64,000 nt of DNA, taken from the NCBI RefSeq assembly GCF_000316605.1, contig NC_019683.1, positions 2,092,036 to 2,156,035 of the forward strand, given 5' to 3'. Below are positions 35,154-43,422 of this stretch, in pieces. The DNA comes from [Leptolyngbya] sp. PCC 7376 (GTDB taxonomy: Bacteria > Cyanobacteriota > Cyanobacteriia > Cyanobacteriales > MRBY01). The notes under the pieces were generated by a model that searched no databases, was not told where the DNA came from, and worked only from the letters and a program-made list of their open reading frames with translations. The first letter of the stretch is position 1, and every line of letters starts with the position of its first letter. The position numbers and the translations under genes were made by a program.

Positions 35154-35623
35154 AACGTCGAAGGCATCCACTCCACAAAACGTTGGTAACTCACGGCTCT
35201 GGGAAAAGCTCCTCGCCAGTGATGACGCACATTGATGAGATAGAAATATTTAAAATTGCGATAGTGAGATTGGTGAAAAGCAATCAATATCGTCATTATC
35301 TCGCTGAGACTAAGGCTTCTGGGGCGACGCCGTCGCTTTTGCTTTGAGGCCAGTAATTGCTGTTGCCATTGAGGTTCAAAGACTTGGCAGAAATCATCAA
35401 CAGCACAAAACAAAAGTTCTAGACTGGTCATGGGAGAAGGTAGTGGACTGGTTATCAACTTCCACAATATGTACTTTCTCCTTTTCTTCCCTTATTCCGA
35501 ACTCACGTTAGTTTAGCAAGGCTGGAAAACATAAATAAAGCCCCAAAAAGGGATATCCCCATCAAGGCTAGATGGTTTAATTCCTTTAGCCGCCAATGTT
35601 GAAATCTTGTCAGAATAATAAGT

Positions 35624-35856
35624 AACGTGAGTGTTAGATAAGAGAAATATGGGAAAGTTTCTTCTCCTATAGGTTTCGGGCTTTTTTCTATCTATTTCAG
35701 GAAGGATTATTTTATGCAATATTCTACTAGTTGAGCACAATACACAAGATATTTTCAGTAAAAACGCCTTGTTGCGAATCAGAAAATAGATAAAACTCCA
35801 AACACACTTTTGATTTATGGGGATTTCAGCCCAATTCCTTATCCAAAACTGATGTC
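35624..35856 (-). mobile_element. MITE with IS982 ends, copy 2 (diverged)
   Basis: Inverted relative of the MITE at 15235. Shared internal stretches include CTGATTCGCAACAA and AGTAGAATATTGCATAAAAT. The ends are degenerate (AACGTGAGTGTTAGATAAG, and GACATCAGTTTTGGATAAGG inward). It abuts the decayed IS630. Confidence 0.78.
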
Positions 35857-35857
35857 A

Positions 35858-36808
35858 TAGCAGTGGCCGAATAGTTTCAGAATTAGAATAAAAGTCTATA
35901 TCTAGATTAAAAATACCAGTTGCTGATAGTGATGACCTACAATGTCAAGCCCTTGCTACGATAGCACTAGGTATCCCGAAAAAAGATGTCTGTGAAATGT
36001 TCGGTCTTGGCCTTAATAGCCTTTATCTCTGGATACAACGTATAAAAGAAACAGGGAACTACAGCTCTAAAACAGGGTATCAGAAAGGCTAGGGTCACAA
36101 AATCACAGACTGGGAAGCATTCAAAAGCTTTGTGCAACAGCATCCAGATAAAACCCAGGCAGAAATGGCAGAGTTGTGGCCGGGTGATGTGAGTCGTCGC
36201 ACCATATCGAGAATGTTGAAGAAGATAGATTTTACTCGCAAAAAAGGCCTATGGGTATCAGGAAAGGGATGAACAGAAGCGGGAAGCATTGAGGCAAGAA
36301 CTAGCAAGATTAAAACCCGAACAAATCATCTACTGTGATGAGTCGGGAATGGATGAGAGAGACGGTCAGTATGACTATGGCTATGGCCCTGAAGAGGAAA
36401 GAGTTTATGACCTCAAGTCAGGAAGCCGTCGCGGAAGAGTTAAGAGGATTGCCGCATGGAGTCGAGGCAAACTGTTTGCACCTTTTATTGTGGAAGGCTC
36501 TTGTAACCCCCATGTGTTTGAGGTGTGGTTAGAGAACTGTTTGCTACCGGAATTAAAGCCCAATCAGATATTGATTTTGGATAATGCCACTTTCCATAAG
36601 GGAAGAAGGGTTGCAGAAATCCTGGCAAAGGCGAAATGTGAGGTGTGGTATCTGCCTCCCTATTCACCAAGACTTAAACAAGATTGCACAATGCTGATCT
36701 TGGCTAAAAAGTCGTATTTGGAAGCAGCTCAGACATAGTCCATCCCTCAGAGATGCCATGGATATGACTCTGCGTACAGCAACTTTTTAACCCTTTTGAC
36801 CATTGCTA
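35858..36808 (+). mobile_element. Decayed IS630 element
   Basis: Ends TAGCAGTGGCCGAA and TAGCAATGGTCAAA (inward). The transposase has stops and frameshifts in its N-terminal half (MFGLGLNSLYLWIQRIKETG, HPDKTQAEMAELWP). The catalytic part at 36289-36738 is readable (IIYCDESGMDERD, ILILDNATFH, VWYLPPYSPRL) until another slip at the final Glu region. It is inactive. Confidence 0.83.
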
Positions 36809-36913
36809 TATGGAGCAAGATTTTATTTTTATTTCTGCGTAAAAGCTTGGAGTGGAGCTTAATACCTCATAAATCTTTAAATCGCGTTGCGCTGAATATA
36901 AGCTGTCAAACAA

Positions 36914-36944
36914 TAAAAAGAGGAGATGCAATATTGCTCTCCTC
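36914..36944 (-). terminator. Terminator downstream of the 164-residue protein
   Basis: GAGGAGA/TCTCCTC with an inner palindrome GCAATATTGC; on the minus strand it is followed by TTTTTATTG. It lies about 105 bp after the stop at 37050. Confidence 0.75.
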
Positions 36945-37049
36945 GATTTCTTTTATAGAAAAAAAATTCATGTGTCTAAACGATCTGTGACTTTTTATGT
37001 AGCATTCGTTGTCATCTTTTTAAGAAAAATCACAGTCAACAGATGAAGC

Positions 37050-37544
37050 TTATTTACGGATATTTTTCGCCATATTGCGGAACATATCCATACTTGTATC
37101 AGTTTTCTGCTGCGGAGCAGGAGGAGCAGTGAAAGACGGAACAGGAGCTAGAGTTTCTTGCTTTGTTTCTGCCACAGGCTCAGGAACCGCTGTCTCTGCA
37201 ACCATGGGTGCCTTTTCTTCTGGAGCAGCAGGTTGTGCTGGTGTGAAGCTAGAAGAAAAAGAAGGTGTGGCAGAGGCAAAGCTAGGAGTGCTAGAGGCAA
37301 AAGATGCGCTGCTATTAGAACGAGAAGGAGTCTGATTGGGGTCTACTTCACGCATGTTATCGGAAGAAACCTGAGAAATAATAGTCTTGCCTTCATTGCC
37401 CTTGAGCTTAGGGAATGTGCGCTTAATTGTCTTAGACTGCTTCATATACTCGGTATCGCCTAAGGTTTGAGCTTCTTCGAAATCGAGGAAGAAGTCACCT
37501 TGCTGCTGCTCTGTCTTTCCGCCAAATAATCCAAAGAGTGCCAT
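37050..37544 (-). CDS. Cyanobacterial unknown protein with Ser/Pro-rich centre
   Basis: 164 residues. The N-terminus MALFGLFGGKTEQQQGDFFLDFEEAQTLGD...FPKLKG looks conserved and ordered; a low-complexity Ser/Ala/Pro/Glu stretch spans about 72-145, and a short amphipathic helix MDMFRNMAKNIRK closes it. It is just downstream of sufE on the same strand. No family is recognised. Confidence 0.65.
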   Translation of the reverse strand: MALFGLFGGKTEQQQGDFFLDFEEAQTLGDTEYMKQSKTIKRTFPKLKGNEGKTIISQVSSDNMREVDPNQTPSRSNSSASFASSTPSFASATPSFSSSFTPAQPAAPEEKAPMVAETAVPEPVAETKQETLAPVPSFTAPPAPQQKTDTSMDMFRNMAKNIRK

Positions 37545-37620
37545 AAATTTAAATTAATCTTCAACAAACAACATTACTTTGTGTAAATGATATCAAAGAT
37601 CTTCTCATTTAAGTACTGAT

Positions 37621-38097
37621 TTAGACACTTGACAGGTTCCCTTTAGATTTGTTTGTTTGTGTTTCTTCTGTATTTAGGGCAATCGCAAAACCCTTCGCTT
37701 TCTTTTGCATTAGTTTCAAAATATTCAAAAAGCCATTGGCGCGGGAGGGTGTAAGGCTAAAACTTAGACCTGTCTCTTCGATAAAATCGGGCTTGATTTC
37801 GATAATCTCAGCAGGGGAAAGTCCATTAAGACCATTAATGAGTAAACCGACTAACCCCTTAACGAGTTGGGCGTCAGAATCCCCATGGTAAGTGACTTTG
37901 CCATCTATATAGTCAGCAGTAATGAAAACCTGGGAGACGCATCCATGGACTTTGTTATTAGGATTTTTATCTGCCTCTGCCATCGGTTCTAGTTTGTTGG
38001 CATACCACAGAAGTTGTTGGTATTTTTGCTTCGGGTCAGTTTTCCGTTTGAAACGACTCACAATTTTGGCGAGGTTGGCAGGCAATGCTGATGACAT
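37621..38097 (-). CDS. sufE: SufE-family sulfur acceptor
   Basis: 158 residues. KYQQLLWYANKLEPMAE, then VHGCVSQVF, holds the sulfur-accepting Cys, and FSLTPSRANGFLNIL is typical of the SufE fold. It takes persulfide from the cysteine desulfurase SufS and raises its activity for Fe-S cluster assembly. The suf operon itself is not here, as is usual for cyanobacterial sufE. Confidence 0.92.
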   Translation of the reverse strand: MSSALPANLAKIVSRFKRKTDPKQKYQQLLWYANKLEPMAEADKNPNNKVHGCVSQVFITADYIDGKVTYHGDSDAQLVKGLVGLLINGLNGLSPAEIIEIKPDFIEETGLSFSLTPSRANGFLNILKLMQKKAKGFAIALNTEETQTNKSKGNLSSV

Positions 38098-38152
38098 AGC
38101 AAAAAAATCTGGAGCGAGAATATATTAAGTAATACTACGGTGTATTGTGACA

Positions 38153-38196
38153 AAAAAAACTCGGCGATCGCCACTGAAGGGCTCACCGAGTTTTTT
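38153..38196. terminator. Bidirectional terminator
   Basis: AAAACTCGG pairs with CCGAGTTTT across a loop containing HIP1, with A and T runs on both sides. It ends the coiled-coil gene on the minus strand, just before sufE. Confidence 0.85.
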
Positions 38197-38216
38197 ATTA
38201 ATTAGATAGATGCGAC

Positions 38217-39446
38217 TTAACGACGGCTAAAGGAAGGAAGTTCAACCGCAGCTAGAGAAGAACGTTTCTTTGCTGTGCGTAGAGGATTCAACGTTGGAGA
38301 AGGGAAATTCTTCTGCTGGGTTGGAAGACCACTGGCGGCCACCATTGGCTGTTGGGGTTGACGCTGAATAGTTGGTGCTGGAGATGTCGGTTGAGCAATA
38401 TTTGGAGCTGGGGTATTGCTTTGGCGAACACTCGTTTGTAACTGAGGAAATTGCACAATTGTCTTGGGTGCGATTGTTTCTGGTTCCTCGATAACCTCTT
38501 GGGACATTGCTTCCATTTCAGCTTCTAAATCTTTGAGTTGTTGCTCAAGATCATCGTTAATATCCGGTGGCAGAACGACGGAGGCTTCTTGGAGTTCTGC
38601 TGCGATATCTGGTGTAGCGATAGGTGCTTGCTGTTCTGCCGGAAATACTTGGCTTGTAAGTTCGGTTAGATCAACCTCTGTAGTGACTTCATTATTTGGG
38701 AAGAGAGGTTTTGGCTCTAGCTTTTGTTCTGACCAAGGTTGGATGCGACTGACTTTGGGAATAGGAGCTTTTGCAATGGGTGTGGAGGGAATATTAGATT
38801 CATCGACTTGAACGCCTTGCTGTTCTAGAGCCGTTTTGTATTGGATTGCGTAACGTTGTTGACGCTGGAGTCGTGCTTGCAGATCTTGAATTTCCTGTTC
38901 TGCAGCGGCTAATTTCTGCTGTTGTTCGTCGTAGGACTCACGTAACAGAGTGCATTCCCGTTCAACTTGGGCAAGTTGGGTCTGGCTTCTCTTGAGGGTG
39001 AGGTTGAGTTCGTTCATCATGGTGCGATGTTCACGAACATTTTCTTTTGCCAACTTCAAATTCTCTCTGAGATTTTCGAGCTCGTCTTGGTTGCCAGTCA
39101 AGCTATCTGCTTGTTGGTTCAGGAGACTATCGGCATTACGGGAGCGGGCAATTTGTTTTTGAAGTCTTTCTTGGGACTCTGCCAATGCTTGTTCGAGTTG
39201 AACAACAGTTTTCACAAGTTCGCGATTATGTTGTCTTAATTTGCGAGCGAGCAGGAAGCCATCATTATCAGCTTCAAGCTCATCGCTGGAGGGAATGAGT
39301 GCTGTGGGGTCTAAAGGATTTAACTCAGAGGACTCAGAGCCAGTAGCCGTTGCGGAAACATCAATAGTTTGAGGAGAGTCTCCGTCTAAAAATGCTTCTG
39401 TTTCGAAGGGATTCGGCTGTTGTGAATCGGGATTTTGGTGGCTCAT
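38217..39446 (-). CDS. Coiled-coil protein of unknown function
   Basis: 409 residues. An acidic disordered N-terminus (1-65) is followed by a long coiled coil at about 65-215 (LARKLRQHNRELVKTVVQLE...QARLQRQQRYAIQYKTALEQQ). Then comes a Pro/Gln-rich tail with a basic end, SSLAAVELPSFSRR. No membrane helix is seen. The layout resembles cyanobacterial scaffold or cytoskeleton-associated proteins, but no family is recognised. Confidence 0.68.
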   Translation of the reverse strand: MSHQNPDSQQPNPFETEAFLDGDSPQTIDVSATATGSESSELNPLDPTALIPSSDELEADNDGFLLARKLRQHNRELVKTVVQLEQALAESQERLQKQIARSRNADSLLNQQADSLTGNQDELENLRENLKLAKENVREHRTMMNELNLTLKRSQTQLAQVERECTLLRESYDEQQQKLAAAEQEIQDLQARLQRQQRYAIQYKTALEQQGVQVDESNIPSTPIAKAPIPKVSRIQPWSEQKLEPKPLFPNNEVTTEVDLTELTSQVFPAEQQAPIATPDIAAELQEASVVLPPDINDDLEQQLKDLEAEMEAMSQEVIEEPETIAPKTIVQFPQLQTSVRQSNTPAPNIAQPTSPAPTIQRQPQQPMVAASGLPTQQKNFPSPTLNPLRTAKKRSSLAAVELPSFSRR

Positions 39447-39718
39447 AGTTTCGTGAATCTAGACGTGAGGCAACACAGTTTAGGGATGGTGGGGAGTAAT
39501 GCTGCTTGAAGTGTATCAAGGGATGGAAAAAAATTCGACACAATTAAGCTGTATCTTGCTTCGTTTTCCACTTAATCTCTTGAATTCTAAAGCTATTTTA
39601 CGATTGTACAGAGGATCTCGAAAATTGCTCGCGCTTATTTGCTGAATTTATTGAATTTAATCAGTTTGCTGCAGGAAAAGACGGACTGCGACAGAGATAT
39701 TTTTGTTGGCTGTTTGCT

Positions 39719-40432
39719 CTAAAAGGTCTGAGCCATGGTGACGTCGCGCATTTCTTCTGGGGTTAGGTGAGCGTAAGTGACTTCACCATCTTTGAGCCAA
39801 ATAATCCGGTTTGTCTGGGCGGCAACATCGTTTTCGTGGGTGACCATAACGACACCCATGCCTGTGCTTTGAAGTTCGCTAAATAGATCGAGGATTTCGT
39901 GGGTGGTTTTGGAGTCTAGGGCACCCGTTGGTTCGTCAGCGAGGAGAAGTAAGGGTTCGTTGACAATTGCTCTGGCGATCGCCACGCGTTGTTGTTGGCC
40001 ACCGGAAAGCTGGTTGGGGCGATTATGGAGGCGGTTGGCCAGGCCTACTTTTGTGAGGGCGGCAACGGCGCGAGCTCTGCGTTCTTGGGGCGAGACATTG
40101 CCATAAATCATCGGGAGAATAACGTTTTCTAAGGCACTGAGTTGGGGCAGGAGATGAAACTGCTGGAAGACAAAGCCGATATTTTGGTTACGGATGAGCG
40201 CAAGTTGGCGATCGCTGAGAGTGGAGACGTTTTCGTTGTTGAGAAAATAGTCACCTTTTGTCGGTTGATCAAGACAGCCAATGATATTCATTAGCGTGGA
40301 TTTGCCGGAACCGGACGCTCCCATGATGGAGCAATACTCACCTGTTTTGATTTGGAGTTCCACATCTCGCAAGGCGTATACCGTCGTTTCGCCGGAACCA
40401 TAGATTTTGGAGAGATTTCTGATTTCAATCAT
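39719..40432 (-). CDS. ABC transporter ATP-binding protein (MacB/LolD type)
   Basis: 237 residues with Walker [11 protein letters not shown]-loop [17 protein letters not shown], signature LSGGQQQR, Walker [13 protein letters not shown] and the switch His. The MacB/LolD/DevA subgroup is clear from the start ([18 protein letters not shown]). Such ATPases drive mechanotransmission export with a FtsX-like permease; no permease is adjacent in this window. Confidence 0.9.
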   Translation of the reverse strand: MIEIRNLSKIYGSGETTVYALRDVELQIKTGEYCSIMGASGSGKSTLMNIIGCLDQPTKGDYFLNNENVSTLSDRQLALIRNQNIGFVFQQFHLLPQLSALENVILPMIYGNVSPQERRARAVAALTKVGLANRLHNRPNQLSGGQQQRVAIARAIVNEPLLLLADEPTGALDSKTTHEILDLFSELQSTGMGVVMVTHENDVAAQTNRIIWLKDGEVTYAHLTPEEMRDVTMAQTF

Positions 40433-40545
40433 GGACAGCGATCGCCCAACTGGGCTGATAAAAACAGGCCAAACTTAGCCGCAATGCTATTGTAGCGAGT
40501 TTGCCAATCGTACTTTTAGAGTAAATAAATACGCTTTCATTTCCT

Positions 40546-41175
40546 ATGCAATCTTTATTTCGCCCTATCTTATCCGTCAGTCTTCTTTGTGCTTTGACCT
40601 TGGTGGGATGTAGTTCAAATAGTCCTTCGAATGGTGAAACGTCGATTTCCTCAGAACCCGAAGCGACAGAAACTCAGACTACCGAAACCGAAACCGAAAC
40701 GCCAGAAGCTGCTCCAACAGAACAACTCGTCCTTGCTGATGGTTCAGTTACAGTTGATTTGCCAGCTGGTTGGGCGGCAAATCCTGGTCAACATCCCTTC
40801 GATGAGCAATCTCTCTCGCCAGATAAGCGTTTAGGTACAGGCATTCGAGTTTTGCGACTTGCGGAGTTGCCAGAAGGAGCAGCGCCTAAGGATGCCTATC
40901 TACGTGATATTGAAATTTTGACGTCCCAGGGTGATTATTCTGAGTCTGAAGCTGAAACCGTTGAATCTCTTGAAGATAAAACGGTCACAACGACAACTTA
41001 CGCTGGTGAAATTAATGGTTTGGCTGCCTATTACAAGTTTGCGCTGATTGAATTCACGGAAGATCCCGATCTGTTTCTTGTTATGGTTCAGGGTGGTGCG
41101 CCAACAGATTGGGCTACTGCAAATGAAATCTTGATGGAGATTAATCGCTCTGCCACTATCGCGACGGCTGAATAA
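40546..41175 (+). CDS. Lipoprotein, paired paralogue 1
   Basis: 209 residues. Signal with lipobox LVGCSS, then a Glu/Thr-rich spacer (about 27-60). The folded part has GSVTVDLPAGWAANPGQHPF and YYKFALIEFTEDPDLFLVMV, QGGAPTDWATANEILMEINR. The next gene is a paralogue. The domain resembles cyanobacterial PsbP-like or DUF1795-type folds (membrane-exposed proteins with a ...GW... start), but this is a guess. Confidence 0.65.
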   Translation: MQSLFRPILSVSLLCALTLVGCSSNSPSNGETSISSEPEATETQTTETETETPEAAPTEQLVLADGSVTVDLPAGWAANPGQHPFDEQSLSPDKRLGTGIRVLRLAELPEGAAPKDAYLRDIEILTSQGDYSESEAETVESLEDKTVTTTTYAGEINGLAAYYKFALIEFTEDPDLFLVMVQGGAPTDWATANEILMEINRSATIATAE

Positions 41176-41332
41176 TTAGTATCAAACTGATAGAGGTAAC
41201 CTTTACCATCGGAAATAGTGGATGGTTGCCTCTTTCTTTTTTAGTGTTGGCATAAGTCGAGCGAAAACAGTTAGCTATAAAGGTAATGTGTCGAGTTTGG
41301 TTCGGCTCACATGATGACAAAGTTGATGGCTT

Positions 41333-41983
41333 ATGAATCTTTTCCTGCGTTACGTGTTGTTGATTGTCTTGGTGGTTGGTTTGTCGTTTTCTGGATTGGG
41401 CATCAATAACCCTTTGATCGATCGTCGGACTGTTGCGATGAACTCTGAGGCGATCGCCGTTGAAATTATCTCTGACATCATTGAAACCAAAGAAATCAAA
41501 TTGGCTGATGGGGCGATCGCCGTTGAAGTACCGGGAAATTGGCGACCAAATCCCAAACAAAATTCTTTTAGGAAAGACAATGTATTCGATAAGGACTACA
41601 TTGCTCGCCGTGACTTTTTAGGGAGTGCGATGCGTGCGGTGCGGTTTGATGAGCTACCCGTCGGTTTGATGCCCAAGGATATTTATTTGCAAGAGATTGA
41701 GTCCATCACCGAATCTTTGCAGGGTTCTGCGGAATTGGTTGAGTTAGAGGCTATCGAAACTCTTCCAGACAAAAGAATTACAAGCAGTACCTATGTCATT
41801 AAGGTTGGTGGTTTGATGAGCTTCCATTACAAAATTGCGTTGATTGAGTTTACGGAAGATTCAGATTATTTCTTAGTGATGGTGCAAGGTGGTGCGCCAA
41901 AAAATTGGGATACTGCCAATGAAAAATTGCAGGAAATAAATCGGTCTGCCACATTGCTAGCTGCCAAGTCATTCAATAATTAG
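41333..41983 (+). CDS. Secreted protein, paired paralogue 2
   Basis: 216 residues, about the same fold as the preceding lipoprotein (GAIAVEVPGNWRPNPKQNSF, FHYKIALIEFTEDSDYFLVM, VQGGAPKNWDTANEKLQEIN). It has a hydrophobic N-terminal signal or anchor (YVLLIVLVVGLSFSGLGI) but no lipobox Cys. mobA starts 2 bases after its stop, so the two are co-transcribed. Confidence 0.65.
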   Translation: MNLFLRYVLLIVLVVGLSFSGLGINNPLIDRRTVAMNSEAIAVEIISDIIETKEIKLADGAIAVEVPGNWRPNPKQNSFRKDNVFDKDYIARRDFLGSAMRAVRFDELPVGLMPKDIYLQEIESITESLQGSAELVELEAIETLPDKRITSSTYVIKVGGLMSFHYKIALIEFTEDSDYFLVMVQGGAPKNWDTANEKLQEINRSATLLAAKSFNN

Positions 41984-41985
41984 CG

Positions 41986-42579
41986 ATGCCAGAAAATAAT
42001 GTTGTCAGTTTGATTGTGGCGGGCGGGCAAAGTCGTCGGATGGGACAGGATAAAGCCCTACTCATAGTTGACGGTGTGCCGCTGCTCCAAAGAACTGTGG
42101 CGATCACCTCCCAACTGTCGAAAGTTGTTTGGGTGAGCACCCCTTGGCGTAAGGAATACGAGTATTTATTTTCAGAACAGGTGCAATGGGTTGATGACTC
42201 GTTGCAACAAGGTGGTTTAGTAGCACTCGCAGAATTTTTGACGGTAAAACCAATCGATGAGTGGATTTTATTATTGGCCTGTGACTTGCCCTATCTCAAG
42301 CTTGAACAGTTACAAAAATGGAAGCAACAGCTGACTCAGATTCCAGAATCTTGCGATGTTGCGTTGGTGAAAAATGCAGCGGGATTTTATGAACCGTTGT
42401 GTGGTTTTTATCGGGGAACCGTGGCCAACTCACTAGAGAAATACCGAAAAGAAGGCGAGCGCTCCTTTCAGAAATGGCTAGCAACAGAAATGGTTTTTGA
42501 ATTAGTTTTAGACGATCTGACAATGCTGTTTAATTGCAACACTCCAGAAGATTTCGCTACCCTGAAAGCCCAATTCTAA
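41986..42579 (+). CDS. mobA: Molybdenum cofactor guanylyltransferase
   Basis: 197 residues. LIVAGGQSRRMGQDKAL is the nucleotide-binding signature of MobA; DDSLQQGGLVAL and LLACDLPYL follow, and NCNTPEDF closes the protein. It attaches GMP to molybdopterin to make the bis-MGD cofactor used by nitrate reductase. It follows the paralogue gene by 2 bp. Confidence 0.9.
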   Translation: MPENNVVSLIVAGGQSRRMGQDKALLIVDGVPLLQRTVAITSQLSKVVWVSTPWRKEYEYLFSEQVQWVDDSLQQGGLVALAEFLTVKPIDEWILLLACDLPYLKLEQLQKWKQQLTQIPESCDVALVKNAAGFYEPLCGFYRGTVANSLEKYRKEGERSFQKWLATEMVFELVLDDLTMLFNCNTPEDFATLKAQF

Positions 42580-42602
42580 TCATCTTTCTAAGCCACTATC
42601 CT

Positions 42603-43295
42603 ATGCAACAAACAGCCCTAAATCTCATTGCCATTGGTGTCTTTTTAATGACGATGACTAGTTTGCTCGGTGGTATTTTTCATATTTCGCCCTTTGTCCC
42701 GGCAGGAATTACTATATTTATTATGGGCATCGCGTCGGTGGATACGTTTCAGCTTCAGGGTCGCGGCGCAATGCTATTTCTTGATTTATTTACCCCAGAA
42801 GAAGAACGGAAACGCGTTATCCAACATGAAGCTGGACATTTTCTGGCGGGATATTTATTGGGCATTCCAATCACGGGTTATAGCTTGACGCCGTGGGAAG
42901 CCATCAAAAATACTCAAGGCGGTTTGGGTGGCGTGAATTTTGATTTAGAAGCAGTGGAAGAATCATTGCAAAAATCCCAGCACATTAATCTTTTGGTCGA
43001 GCGCATCAGCACGACTTTAATGGCCGGTATTGCTGCTGAAAAACTCGTTTATGACCAAGACAAAGGTGGCTTTGAAGATCGCCGTCAACTCAAGAAAATG
43101 TTGCTGAAAGCGGGTCTTCCTTCTGTGGTTTATGAGCAAAAAGAAAAGTGGGCAACTCTTCAAGCCACCAATCTCTTGGAGCGTAACAAAGCAGGTTATG
43201 ACAACCTCGTTAAAGCGATGGCAGCCCGGAAATCTTTAGAAGAATGCTACGAAATTATCGGCGAAACATCTTCAGAATTAGAGGCGATCGCCTAA
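42603..43295 (+). CDS. FtsH-type peptidase domain without AAA module
   Basis: 230 residues from the ATG at 42603. Two membrane helices (about 5-25 and 30-50) precede a soluble domain with the zinc motif VIQHEAGHFLAGYLLG (HExxH), NFDLEAVEES and LMAGIAAEKLVY. This is the M41 metallopeptidase fold of FtsH, but no AAA ATPase domain is present, so it cannot unfold substrates alone. Such FtsHi-like orphans are found in cyanobacteria and plants. Role unknown. Confidence 0.8.
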   Translation: MQQTALNLIAIGVFLMTMTSLLGGIFHISPFVPAGITIFIMGIASVDTFQLQGRGAMLFLDLFTPEEERKRVIQHEAGHFLAGYLLGIPITGYSLTPWEAIKNTQGGLGGVNFDLEAVEESLQKSQHINLLVERISTTLMAGIAAEKLVYDQDKGGFEDRRQLKKMLLKAGLPSVVYEQKEKWATLQATNLLERNKAGYDNLVKAMAARKSLEECYEIIGETSSELEAIA

Positions 43296-43422
43296 TCATT
43301 TTCTTGCTTATCAGACTGAGCGGCTTAGAGTTGTTGCGCAAACTTGGATATTTCCTTCTTTCTTCAACTCTTTGCTTGCTATAGGTACCCCTTAAACGGT
43401 TAATCCATCGCTTAATTTATTT

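Larger units (their letters stand above)
33243..35467 (-). pseudogene. IS982 transposase split by IS256
   Basis: The N-terminal piece (35467 to about 35162) encodes LLFCAVDDFCQVFEPQWQQ...YQRFVEWMP; the C-terminal piece (33822 to 33243) continues STLVPLCVYLQHCYGQCTG, then FIDATSIKVCHNRRIS, FFGFKLHLV, KVFADKSYVS and [24 protein letters not shown]. The DDE residues are all present. Excising IS256 and one AACGTCGA copy would restore a transposase of normal length. Confidence 0.88.
33213..35509 (-). mobile_element. IS982 element interrupted by IS256
   Basis: Terminal repeats AACGTGAGTTCGGGATAAGG (33213) and AACGTGAGTTCGGAATAAGG (inward from 35509). AGTTT is duplicated outside (33208-33212 and 35510-35514). 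Without the IS256 insert (33831-35153 plus 8 bp) it is 966 bp, normal for IS982. Confidence 0.9.
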
